Assembly: GCF_023159225.1 (NCBI RefSeq)
Contig: NC_063162.1
Coordinates: 87,263,438-87,327,437 of the forward strand
Length of the DNA: 64,000 nucleotides
From: Perognathus longimembris pacificus
Taxonomy: Eukaryota; Chordata; Mammalia; Rodentia; Heteromyidae
Direction: 5' to 3'
Shown here one piece after another: positions 24,236 through 36,100 of the stretch. Each line of letters starts with the position of its first letter. Within the stretch, counting starts at the first letter, position 1. The translations under genes were made by a program, and so were the position numbers. The notes beneath the pieces were generated by a model. That model did not search any database, was not told the DNA's origin, and saw only the letters and a program-made list of their open reading frames with translations.

Positions 24236-26284
24236 GATTGTCCTTAAGTTCTTCACAGACTGTGAGCAGGGAAGCTGTTATATTTTGTACAGATCAACAA
24301 ACCCAGTGAGTTAAAAGTTTTCCATCAAAAGGTCACTGGGTGCATTGAGAGCACCCAGAGGTCTTCCATAAGTCTCCATCTTATCAGCTCATGGATTTTG
24401 CATCAGCAGCCCTGGTCTTGGCCCTATATTCCTCTTAAGGAATTTATCATCACCATATTTCTAGGTCATCACAATGAAGAAAGCTATTTCAAATAGAGGA
24501 CATACTTTGGTCAAGGCCTTATGTGTTAGGACTCCTGCCAAATCCCTTTCTTTTCTTTTTTTTCTAGTGATCTAGCCTGGCCCTGCAGAGTTCCTTAGGG
24601 TGGATGTCGTAGCTGCTTCTATTCAATGACCACCTTGGTGCCTGGGGACCTTAGTCTTGAGGACATTATTTTGCCCCATTTAAGCACGCCTTTTTCCTGG
24701 AATTGAACTTCTTTTGCCTTGCCCTTTAAAGCCACAGTTGGTGATTTTAACAAAACTTCTGATGAAGCTAACAGTTATATTTTCCTGGGCAATAATCTTG
24801 CTGTGCCCTGACGAAGGATGGGAGAGGAGTTGCAGAGTCTCTCTCTTTTCTTCTCCGAAGGGGGAAAGAGGCCAGGGCAGAAAGAGGCTGTAAGAGGCCT
24901 TACCCAAAGTGCCAACTTTGATAAATATTGGATTTGGCCTACGAAGAGCCTTGGCCTGAGTAAGTGAGATTGTCTAAGTGAAATTGTCAAGATCAGGAGA
25001 TAAAGATGACCCTTTTCATCAATCTCTAAGGCCATGGCATGGAATACTGATTTGATACCCTTTCAGAACCCCTGTGACGCAAATTTATTGCCCAAGTTTC
25101 TTTTCTGTACTCACATTTCACATGCCCTTTATCCCATTCTTTTATCAGAACTCAGCCTTAAAAAAACAAAAACTGGCACAAACAAACGGAAATCATATGT
25201 TGGCATTTTTACTCTACAGTGGATATATCGCCACAGCAATGGTTATATAGTGCATATACACACGTGTGTGCAGACACAGGCACATAGGTACAGGCTGGCA
25301 CACAAGCACACAAATGACACATGTCAATTTGGGTTTCTGTCAGGCTGTTCTTTTTCCTTCCTCAAACAGCACCAGCCAACTCTCAACAAACTCTTAACAA
25401 CATGTCTTAAACTTCTCTTGGCGATTTTTAACTAGATTAGTATGTGCCTAATTCAGGCACTCTTACTCATGACCCCTCAAGTAGAGCTAATCTTATGAAA
25501 AGACTTATGTTGATTTTCTTTTAAAAGTCTTCTTTATTGTTAGACCTCTCCTGGAAAGGATAAGGAGATGGTGTGGGTAACTGGGGTTACCTGAGTGGAA
25601 CATGGAAATTGACTTTAATTATCTTAGTTTATTTTCTGGAGTTTAGACACCTCTCTTCATTGTTTGGATTTTAATTCATGACTTGCTCATTTGTAAACAA
25701 TTGTCAGTGAGGACATAGGAAATTTGAGCATTAATAATCAATTGCAAGTTTGATATCCTATCTGATATTCTAGCTGGTTCCTGGACAGTTGTATAACATC
25801 CTTCTTTTAAAATTAGACTTCATAAGCACTCAGCTATATAGACTGAATATATGTACTTTTTAAAAATTATTGTTAACATGCATGGACAAGTTGTTTTAAC
25901 ATACTAAGTTGAACTGATCTTCTGAAGCCAAAACAAAACGTATCAGTTAATTCAGAATAAAGGGGGTGATTCTGGGACTTCTACTCTATGAGGATTAGGA
26001 AACCTTCATTAGGATGAGGCAGCCTAGGGCTGCAGAGATGGCAGGGGTGACTTTGTCTTTGCCCTGGACAGTCCTTCCCACATCACTGGCACTTAGCCAT
26101 CTTTGGGGGGTGGTACTGTGCTGTAGAAAGAAATAGAGTATTACCTCCTGAAAGCTGTCTTATAATATTTTTCCTTCTGAGACATTTTAGTGCAGGTTTT
26201 TATCTCTCCTAGGTCTCAGAGATGGGGCATCAGCTGTTTCCTCAAAATCTGGTCACTAGGGGCATGCTAATTTCCAACGTGGCT

Positions 26285-26500
26285 AAAGGGTTGGGCTAGT
26301 GCCTGGATTCTGCCTCTTGTGGGCTATATGATTGGGCAAGTAACCTACATTTTCAGAGGTTCAGCTGTCCTATTCATAAAACAAAGATAATATTCCCCAT
26401 CATACTGTTGATTAAATAAGACAAGGCTTGTAGGATCCTTAATGTAGTGTGTTTGGAGGTAAGTAATATGTACCCAGTGGTCATTGCTTTAATTATTACT
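26285..26500 (+). repeat. MIR element
   Basis: CCTGGATTCTGCCTCTTG, GGGCAAGTAACCTACATTTTC and a decayed MIR 3' half with GATTAAATAAGAC. Confidence 0.7.
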
Positions 26501-26762
26501 GTGTTAATAGCAGAAACTCCACTTTCTCTACACAGTTTTGGTTACATCATGTTACAATTTTTTATTTTGGAAACTGTTTCCAAAAGCCATTTGTAAAGCA
26601 AATCCCCCATCCTTGTCCAAAAAATAAAAACAAACTAGATAGGCAGGGGGGCGTTTTGTAGTACTAATTTTGTATCTCTCTGGACTCAAATTTCCATATT
26701 AATGTTCTTAAGCTTGTTCTATTATAAAATTTCATGAAAAACCACCTATACAAAATATCTGT

Positions 26763-26880
26763 TTTGGGCAAGGTACTGTACACCTATAATTCTAGCTCTT
26801 GAGAGGCTGAGGTCAGTCTGGGCTACTTAAGGAATTCTAAATAAGCCTGGGTTACATAGTGAGACCTGTCTCAAAAAGGA
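26763..26880 (+). mobile_element. B1-like SINE
   Basis: CACCTATAATTCTAGCTC, GAGAGGCTGAGG, and the 3' CATAGTGAGACCTGTCTC. Confidence 0.75.
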
Positions 26881-26887
26881 ACGTATA

Positions 26888-27315
26888 GGGCTGGAAATGT
26901 GGTTTAGTGGTAGAGTGTGTGCCTAGCAGACATGAAGCCCTTGGTTCAGTTCCTCAGTTCCACATAAACAGAAAAGGCCAGAAGTGGCGCTGTGGCTCAA
27001 GTGGTAGAGTGCTAGCCTTGATCAAAAAGAAGCCAGAGGGCTGGGGATATGGCCTAGTGGCAAGAGTGCTTGCTTCATATACATGAGGCCCTGGGTTCGA
27101 TTCCCCAGCACCACATATACAGAAAATGGCCAGAAGTGGCGCTGTGGCTCAAGTGGCAGAGTGCTAGCCTTGAGCAAGAAGAAGCCAGGGACAGTGCTCA
27201 GGCCCTGAGTCCAAGCCCCAGGACTGGCCAAAAAAAAAAAAAAAAAAAAGAAGCCAGAGACAGTGCTTAGGCCCTGAGTTCCAGCCCCAGGACTAGCAAA
27301 AAAAAAAAAAAAAAG
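26888..27315 (+). mobile_element. Older IDL-Geo SINE split by a younger one
   Basis: The outer copy begins GGGCTGGAAATGTGG and resumes after 27259 with GACAGTGCTTAGGCCC and a poly(A). It lies about 130 bp upstream of the inferred acceptor of the OSBPL3 start exon. Confidence 0.85.
27039..27244 (+). mobile_element. Young IDL-Geo SINE nested inside another IDL-Geo
   Basis: Flanked by AAAAAGAAGCCAGAG at 27024-27038 and 27245-27259. That sequence belongs to the right monomer of the outer element. Confidence 0.92.
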
Positions 27316-27442
27316 GAAAGTATAACATGCTTTCACAGTACCTGAGGTAGCTAAGCCTATAGGCATTTCATGGCTAATTAGACATGATGTTTGATGCTTC
27401 TCTAACTTTTTCTCTGATTTTTTTTCCCCCTTTGGCTTTAAG

Positions 27443-27587
27443 GATTTTCACTGAGCCATCCATAATGCATTGTCAACGTACTGGATAAGACCTGAAGTGT
27501 TTGTTCGTGGACGATGTCATATGCTCAGTCACGCTTCCTGCTGATGGCATTTTGACTGCATCAAGGCCACGTGACACGCTGCCCAGG
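27443..27587 (+). other. OSBPL3: Probable 5' UTR part of the OSBPL3 start-codon exon
   Basis: A pyrimidine tract (about 27419-27433) followed by TTTAAG gives a plausible acceptor with AG at 27441-27442, so the exon probably begins at 27443. No CpG-rich promoter is visible nearby, so transcription probably starts farther upstream and this is an internal exon. The leader contains three ATGs, at 27465, 27514 and 27521, each opening a short ORF that ends before the main ATG. The acceptor is inferred from sequence only. Confidence 0.5.
27465..27555 (+). promoter_or_regulatory. Cluster of short upstream ORFs in the inferred OSBPL3 leader
   Basis: uORF 27465-27488 has 7 codons, 27514-27555 has 13 and 27521-27544 has 7, each with its own stop. 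The stop of the third uORF overlaps an ATG at 27544 that lies in the frame of the second. If this leader is transcribed, these could lower initiation at the ORP3 ATG at 27588. The role is inference from position only. Confidence 0.35.
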
Positions 27588-27680
27588 ATGAGTGATGAAA
27601 AGAACCTTGGAGTGTCCCAAAAATTGGTATCCCCTTCAAGAAGCACAAGCAGCTGCTCCTCCAAGCAGGGAAGCCGACAG
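27588..27680 (+). CDS. OSBPL3: OSBPL3 coding exon 1 (start codon, residues 1-31)
   Basis: Thirty-one codons, [11 protein letters not shown] to SSKQGSRQ, then a GT donor (gtaaaa) at 27681. It ends in phase 0. The start ATG has A at -3, an adequate initiation context. I recall the human protein starting with two methionines. Here the codon before the ATG is AGG, so only one is present. The upstream frame stays open but lacks another ATG, so this start is chosen. The segment is a Ser-rich, probably disordered N-terminus ahead of the PH domain. The next coding exon is 17 kb downstream. Confidence 0.95.
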
Positions 27681-28124
27681 GTAAAATTCAACTTGTGCAA
27701 ATTTTAAGATGTAAATCTAAATTGCCACGAATTTGCTGGCACATTTACTTGGCAAATCCTACTTTTCTGTTTAAGAGCATTTACATTTCTATCTTTGTAT
27801 CAATTTTCTATATTTTAATAGTTTACTTAATGTGCCTACCAGGTTAGTAAGAACTATATGTAGCTTTGTATTATTTTATTCAGTCTTTTGTATTTGCCTT
27901 TCAAGGTAGGTGTTAATACGCCCCTGTCCCCATGAAGCAGACTCTAACAGATCAAGTTGCTCACCCAAGGACACACAGGAGCAGATGTCAGATCAAAGCT
28001 CCATTTGTTTGGCTCAGGGGCCCATGCTTTCCTTATACCTTGCTAACCAAAATAAGACACTGCCATCTTTCCAGTAATTATAATATGAATCCCCACTTTC
28101 TTCCCTTATCAAACCTTTTTTGTG

Positions 28125-28174
<50 letters not shown>

Positions 28175-30084
28175 TGAGCGCAAACTCAGGACCTGAGTAA
28201 ATTGTTACTTAGTTTTTTTACTCAAAGCTGGAGCTCTGCCACTTAAGCCACAGATCCACTTTTGGCCTTCGGGGAGGTTAATTGGAAATAAAAAGTATCA
28301 CAGACTTTCCTGCCCAGGCTGGCTTTGAACTGTGATCCTCAGTTCTCAGCCTCCTGAGTAGCTAGGATTAAAGGAGTGAGCCACTGACACTGGGCATATC
28401 AAACCTTTTATGACCACTTATTGGTACTGAATTTTCTCCTTTTATTTCTCTAATGGGTTGAGTGGAACAGAAAAGATGGTCCAGAGGAATTAAGAGGAGG
28501 AAGAAAAAAGTGAAACAAAGAACAGAATAATTAACTCCTAAGTCACTGTCAGGTAATCATATGTTCCTTTTTGGTTTTCTTACTAATAAATCAGTTGGCA
28601 AGATTTGCTGGTGCTCCACCAGTGGCAGGAAGTGCACATTAATCATTCGGGTCCTTCCTTTTCCACTAGGTGGGGGAGGGGCCAAAGGCTTCCAAAAAGC
28701 CAGATTTACAGCCCAAGTGGTCTCTGAATCTTTTCAGCACTTCTGGTCCTGTTGGTGGTTGTCTTTATCCTGTAGGAAGTGCTGGCCTAAGAATTCACCC
28801 AGCAAACTTGCTTCCAGATTTGGAAACCACAATCAGGCAGCTTCCCACCTCAAGCTGTCCACATGGTTGTGACTCAGCAGCAACATGGGTCTCTGTATGA
28901 ACATGGCCTGGGACAGGGCGCAGGGAGCTGGCCACCCACACATCTGTGATTCTAGGCAAAATAGAGTTTGCTATGGTTTGACATGTTGGGGAGCCTCCAA
29001 GGTCTCCTTGAGAGGAAGCTTTTTTTGTTTTTTTGCTTTTTTGTTTTTTTGCTGTTTTTCTTTTTTAGCATTTATCTGGAAGGTATGTCAGAATTATACA
29101 CATGAATATATATGAACATATACTGGAGTTTATATCATATATATCAGGGTATATAAATATACGAGTGTGCGCGCGTGTGTGTGCGCACACACACTTTATT
29201 TATTTTAAAAGACTCTCAACAGTGACTAACTGATGTTCACAGCAACTAGCTGATGTTCCACAGCTCCCTAGAGCTCTGTGTTCATGAGGATGACTGTGTT
29301 CATACGCTCTATCAGCTTTGCAGGGGTTTCTTTCTCTCAGTCCAAGGTCTGGTCACAGCCCCCTTTGCCCCTAGAAACAATCATTATTCCTTCCATCCTC
29401 TTTTGATCAGGGCATGAATCAATGAAGTAGCCAGTGCTGGAATCACCAACACTGGAGTTGTTCAGTGACATTCTCATTTCAATAGTAAGAAACACTTCAA
29501 AGTGTTGTTTGAAACCTGTTTTTGTAGTGTTTGTTTTGTTCGAAGTTGTATCATAAAAGGTAAAGGGGTTTTCCCAGTGCATTAATCCTTTCTCATGTTG
29601 AATAGTCACTCATTTAGCAAATTATTGTCTTTTATGTTTAGTATCTTCCACTTCAATTATATATGTATATATAGTATATGTATATACACATTATATACAT
29701 ATCTATTATACATACATATTATATACATATATACACACATATGTATATTTATTGTGTATGTATATAATATTGCCTTATAAATATAAATACTTATTTCTTC
29801 TGTGGCAGAGAAGGTAGAGAAATTAATATGATAATTTCACTTTTAGCCCAAGTTTGGATTTTTCAGGGGCCATTTTCTTAGCGCATCCACACTTTCATCT
29901 GTATAAAAAGGAAATGTTTTGACCCAGGCTGCCTGAACTATTCATCCACCTCATCCCTGTAGCAGTCCACAGCCACGCTGCTTGAGCTGGCTCTGACTGC
30001 TTCCGCCCTGAGATCTGTAGCTGAGGTTGGGTTCCTGTGGAGTTTCACACTTGACAGCAACTGGGGACACAGCCATGCCTATGT

Positions 30085-30120
<36 letters not shown>

Positions 30121-33100
30121 GCCAGTCCTGGGGTTTGGTCTCAGGGCCTGAGCACTGTCCCTGGCTTCTTCTTGCTCAAGGCTAGCACTCTGCCACTTGA
30201 GCCACAGCGCCACTTCTGGCCATTTTCTGTATATGTGGTGCTGGGGAATCGAACCCAGGGCCTCATGTATACGAGGCAAGCACTCTTGCCACTAGGCCAT
30301 ATCCCCAGCCCCCTATGTGTTTTTGGTTGCTAATTAGAATAGTGGTAACCTGTTTCCCACTGGAAAGTAAAGGCTAAGTACTTGCAACTTCAAGATTTCC
30401 ATGTAAGAGACTTAACTTGAGGAATGTTAGACCGTTACTGAAGCCATCTGTGCAGTAGCACTCTTGTTTTGAAAATGCCATTTTAAAGTAGTTTTCAAGC
30501 TGCTCCACTCTTCCTTTCCTTCAGAAGGGGTCATCTCATGTTGACTTGATCAGCATTGTGTTGGTGCTAGTGTTGCTCATGTGCATTGGAATGACTATTT
30601 AGAGCCTCATCTTCTGTTTGTTTCCCATGATGCTTCTCTCTGCATTCATCTGTCTACACACACCTCTTGAGCCACAGCAGCACCACTTCTGGGCGTTTTC
30701 TACATATGTGGTGCCAGGGAATCGAACCTAGGTCTTCAATGTATAAGAGGCCTGCACTCTTACCACTAGGCCATATACTCAGCCTTGCATACACCCATTT
30801 AGGGATGTGCTGCTCCTATCTCCCACCTCTGAGTCTAGAGCCAAGTCTTACATTTTCAGCAAGGGCTTCTCCTTCATTATGAGGCTGGAATATCTAAGGT
30901 CTATCATCAGGCCAGCAGACATTAAAGTCCAGGTCCATTTTAGAGGCTCCTCTTGCTTTTCAGCAAGCAGATATCAAATCCCCCTTTCATTCTGGTGTGG
31001 GGACCTTCCTTCTGTGTAACCTCTTGAGCCTGGCTTGAGTCCCAGTCCTTTCCTCCAGACAGTTTCAGCCCTGTTAGTCCAAAAAACTAGGCTTGCAAAC
31101 ACCTCTGTCTACAGTATACCTTATATTTCTACTTTTTTTCTGATCTAGAAACAAAAGATAAACACTTTTTTGACAGTCTTTTCCAGCTTAATAGTAGTAT
31201 AATATATATATAATATAGTATAGTAGTATATACATATATATTATACTGTGCTGTTACTTTGTGTTACATTGTGAAATGATCACAATCAAATTAATGTCTC
31301 TTATCTCACATAGTTATCTTTCTGTGTGTGTGTGTGTAATAAAACATTTTAGATCTACTCAGTAGCAAATTTTAAGTGCAACAAAATTTGAGGTACTCGA
31401 TTTCCTTATAGGAAATGGAATAGTGTTTACATCCAGCCTATGAAGTCCTTCTTTGTACTTAAATTATCTTTAGATTACTTAGAATGCCTATATAATATAA
31501 ATATTGCATAAGCAGTAGTTATACTCATGTTTGAGGACTAACAAAAAAAGACCACATGTTTTTACAGTTTTCGTCAACCAACTCTGGTTGTTTGAAGCCA
31601 TGGATGCAGAACTATGGATACAGAGGGCCAACTACAGTAAAGCACTGTTACTTATCTATAGTCCCTGGATTTCACATCACATCTCTAGAACTGATTTTCC
31701 TGAGCAACTGCAGTATTGTACCCTTGGACAACATCTCCCTATTTCTTCCCACACTCAAGTCCTTGGATGCATCATTCTATTCTCTATGACTTCAGCTATC
31801 CCAGATTCCACATACAAATAAAATCACATGCTATCTGTTTTTTTCTCCCTTATTATTTCAGTTAGCATTGTGTTTTCCAGTTTTACCCATGTTGTCACAA
31901 ATGGTAGATCATTCTGTTCTTAGAAGCATATTCCTTTTCAAAGAAAATGAAGTGTGTGTGTGAGAGAGATAGAGACAGAGAGAGAAAATGAAGGGTGCAT
32001 GTATTATAGTTTGTATATATACTACATTTTCTTAGGAATTACTTATTAATTTTTTTATCATGCAGATCTGAAAAGAGCCTCTGGTGTTCGGATGGGGTAG
32101 GGGTGGCTTAAGTACAGGGCACCAAATGCTTGGATTTAAAACATCAACATGGCTGAAAGATAGTCTTCTAAAAACATTTTCCTTTAAATTCTTATCTCAT
32201 ACAGCCAGATGATGGTATAGGTTTTTGTACTTCAGCCATACTGGATTTCCTTTAGTTCCTTAAACTAAGTTTGCCCTTGTTTGTTGAATTGAAGTTGGCC
32301 TTCTTATTTCAGAACGGCTCATATAAAAGTCTCATTTCTGTAGATGTAGATGTAAATATTCCCTATCCATGTATCTGTTAATAAAGCTTGCTTTCTTAGG
32401 AATAAAATGAGAACTAAATGAAATAGTAAATATGAAATGTTGGGCTGCCACACATTCAGTACATGTGGATTAAATTAATGAATGAATCTGCACACAGTTG
32501 TTAGGACAAGAGTTTGCTATTTATAAAGCTCTGTAGATACATGAAGTGGGCTAGGGGAAATCTTAAGTAGGAGGGAGAATTTCTATTTTAAAACCTATAT
32601 GAGTAATTGCAATTTCCTTTTTGTCTTTTTTCCCCACCACCCCCTTACCTTTCCTGCCTAGAACATTTGAAGTAGCACATTTCAGAAGCTAGATGAAGCT
32701 CAATAAAAATGAATGAATCTGGCTTGTCTTTATTGACAAAGTTTGATAGTCCCGAATTTCATTTCTTCAGCCACCACTTCCTATTCCTAAAAAGTCAATG
32801 AGAAGGTGCAGGACAGCTGTACATACAATTACAAGCAAGAAGCTGAGTGACCACAAAGACTATAGGTTGCAAAGAAGATACAGGCTTCATTCTTTTATGT
32901 GTTGTTAGCATTAGGCATGAAAGTCAGAAATGAGAAAATGAATCTGCAAAAATAATTGAGCACTGCTTCCCTCGTAATTGTAGGAGATTTGAAGTTCTGT
33001 AAGTCTGTTGCTAGGTCAGTCCCCATGCAGTTACAGAGAACATCGTTGTCACCCTATTGGGCTAACCTAAAGAGGCATTTGAGCTCTCCCAAGGTCACCT

Positions 33101-36100
33101 GATGAGAGTTAATTTATGCAGGCTGTTAGATTACTCTATACTCCAGAGAACATAGCCAGGCTGGGCACAGTGCCAGAATCCATAGGACAGGTGAGTTCAA
33201 TGGAGGAGAATTTGCCACGTTTTGAATAGTGAATTAAAGCTATTTTCAGTTGTGTGAGTAGTGAAAATGCTTAGTCTCAAGCTGAGTATGGTGGTACTCA
33301 GGAGGCTGAGGCAGGAGAATTGTGAATTCGAGGTCAGTAGTCTGGACTAGGTATCCAGATGCTATCTCAAATAATAGTGCAAAGAAAAAAGGAAAATGCT
33401 TAGCCCCATATAGTTAGTTCTCTTACCTTATCAGCTGCCTTTTAAGTATTGTACTGAATCAATGCCACAAACTGGTTGGGGAGGAGTGGTCTTAGAACTG
33501 CACTGATTGAATCGCATTGTTCAATGGCAGTGTATTAGTATGCTTACTGAAGTAGATTACAGTGCCTAAAGCTGAGGGAGTGATTTATGAAGAAGAGGTT
33601 TATGTATTTGGTTTTAAAAGCTGGGAAGTCTACGAGTGTAGTGTTGGCTTCTGCTTGTTTTCTTCTGGGGCTCTTATGCAGCTCAATTCATGGAAGAAAG
33701 TGGAAGAGAAAAACTAGGAGCAGTCTTGTTTACCCCACCTGTTCTCTGTGGTTATCTCTATGACCTATTGCCTCTTAAGGTCCCCACCTCACATCACTTT
33801 GAAAGGAGACAGTCCATATTCAAGCCACAATGATGGTCACAGAAGGACAGCAAGCAAGACCTATGGGGCCAGATGGCCTGGGTTGGAATCTTGGACTGTT
33901 GATAAGCTCTTGACAAGCCTTAGGAAGATTACCATAAGTCTTGATGCCTTGGCTGCTTATATTATCCACATTACTTAATTAGAACTGCATCTAGAAAGTA
34001 TTATGAAAGTGTGTAACAATCCACTTTCTAAACTAGGGAGGTCCCAAGAGTCCTCAACCTACCCCATAGGTGACTGCTTCCCTACCTTATCCTTCCAGCT
34101 GGGAGGCAGGTAGTGCACAGGGCGACAGCTTGGCTATGTTTAGATTGCACCGCGAGGAAGAGTCAGCAAAGGCTCTGGGAGTTAAAAGCATCTAGAGGCA
34201 TCTGTATAGCTCTAAGTGCCTTTTCATGCTGTCCTTCTGGGTCGCAAATCAATCCATGAGGTCTGCATAGTGTTCCATGCTGTGGAAAGAAAATGTGGCC
34301 TAGAGATATTAGCTGCCAAATTCAGAATCACACAGCTAATGAGTAGTAGGCACCAAGCCACTGTCTTTTTGGAGAATATTCCATTTGCTTTGATATTCCA
34401 GGATGTCTTCAGAAATTAGTTCAAGTTCTATGTGCCCTGAAAAAATGATTCTTTGAGCAAACCTCCATCAGGAGCCTCTGAATGCTGAGAACAACACAGA
34501 TGAAGTAATCAGCCTCCTATTCCCTATTGGCCTGGAGCTTTCTCTAGTGATAAAAAATTAACTATGTTTCTGTCTTCATTCTGCTCACTGCCTCTCCAAA
34601 TCCCCAAATGCCTGCACTGGAGCTTGAACCCAGGCCTTAGGCCTGTTTCTTAGCTTTTCTTCACTCACAGCCGGTGTTCTACCACTTGTGCCACAACTCC
34701 ACTTCCAGCTTTTCACTGCCCAGGTTAACTTCAAGCACCATCCTCAGATGTCAGCCTCCTGAGTAGCTAGGGTTGCAGTTGTGAGACACCAGCATCCAGC
34801 TTTTACTGTCTAGCCTTTTACCTCCTTTCCTTATTGCTGACCTTTTGGCCATTACATCCCAGAGATGATAAGGGCTGTGGTGAAGACTCGGTTCTTAATA
34901 CATTTCCACACTGAGTCAGTCTTATAAACAAGCAAACTTGATATTCAAGAAGGTTAAAGCATCAGCTAAAATGACATATTTGCGTCATCAGGGTATCTTT
35001 GTTCTTCTCCATGTCGGCAAAGCACAGATAGCTCCATTTTCCCACTCAGAAGAGCAGAAACAGAACTCTTAATATACTTGAGGTAGTCGCTGCACTGTCT
35101 GTACTACTCTGCAGTTCCAGAATAACAAGTCACACATCTATTTGGGTGCATTTTTAAAACATTAACTTGATAAAAAAAAAACCACATGAGATGCCTTAGG
35201 AAAATAAAACATGTTTCTTCATGGTGGAAAGAGGACACAGTAGAAAACACTGGCCCAACACAACACTGGCCCAAGTAGTCTGATTAAGAGCTCATCTTAC
35301 CAGTATGCAGCTCCAGAATGTTGTCAAGAAGCTCTAGATGCACATGTAGGCTGAACTGACTCAATAGTTCTTTCATGAGAAGAAGATAGACCTAGTTAAG
35401 TATATGGTGATACTAAAATGCTGTGAGCCCAGAAATGACTGTGCAAGAAGCATAGCAGAGGCAAAACCAAACACTTGTAGAATAATCTGGTATTCCATTT
35501 AAATAAGCCATCTGCCTAACCAATCTAGTTCAGCTGTTTCCCTCTACACCTATGCCCAAGCCCAGGTGAGTCCTATTCCTGTCCCATCTGTCTTTTGAAT
35601 TAGCCTGAGTAAAGATAGATCCACATCCGAGTCTGTGAATGTTACTTTATAGGTAATTAAGAATCTTGAGATAAGAGTACTTGCATTATCTTAATGGGCC
35701 CTAAATTCACCAACAAGTGTTTATAAAAAAAAATTTCAGAGGACATTCACACACAGACTAAAGGAAGATACCAGTAGGAAAAGAACCCAAAAGTGTAACT
35801 CCCCATAAACATTCAAAATACTATTTATCACAAATTCCAGGAAATGGAAACATTGTTGTTAGTAGTGGCAGTCCTGTCATGTTGTTGTATGTGCATTTTT
35901 TCTCTTTTTTAACTTTTTAGATTTGGCAATGCAGAGGGTAGGGCCACAGAAGGGGAGGGAGAAAGAGGGAACAAATGCGATCATGCATTCAGTATGTACT
36001 ATTTGGAAAATGGAAAATGAACTATGCAACTTGTGGGAGGGGATGGGAGGGGTAAACTGGGGGAAGGTGGAGGAAAGGGAGACATTGTCCAAAAGAGAAA

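Noticed and set aside
25034..25435. 133-codon plus-strand open frame
   Set aside because: No recognisable domain. The sequence reads as low-complexity intronic DNA and the composition is not protein-like.
27022..27366. Minus-strand frames shared at several loci (near 5200, 27022, 30118, 57310)
   Set aside because: They recur because they are translations of IDL-Geo SINE copies, not a gene family.
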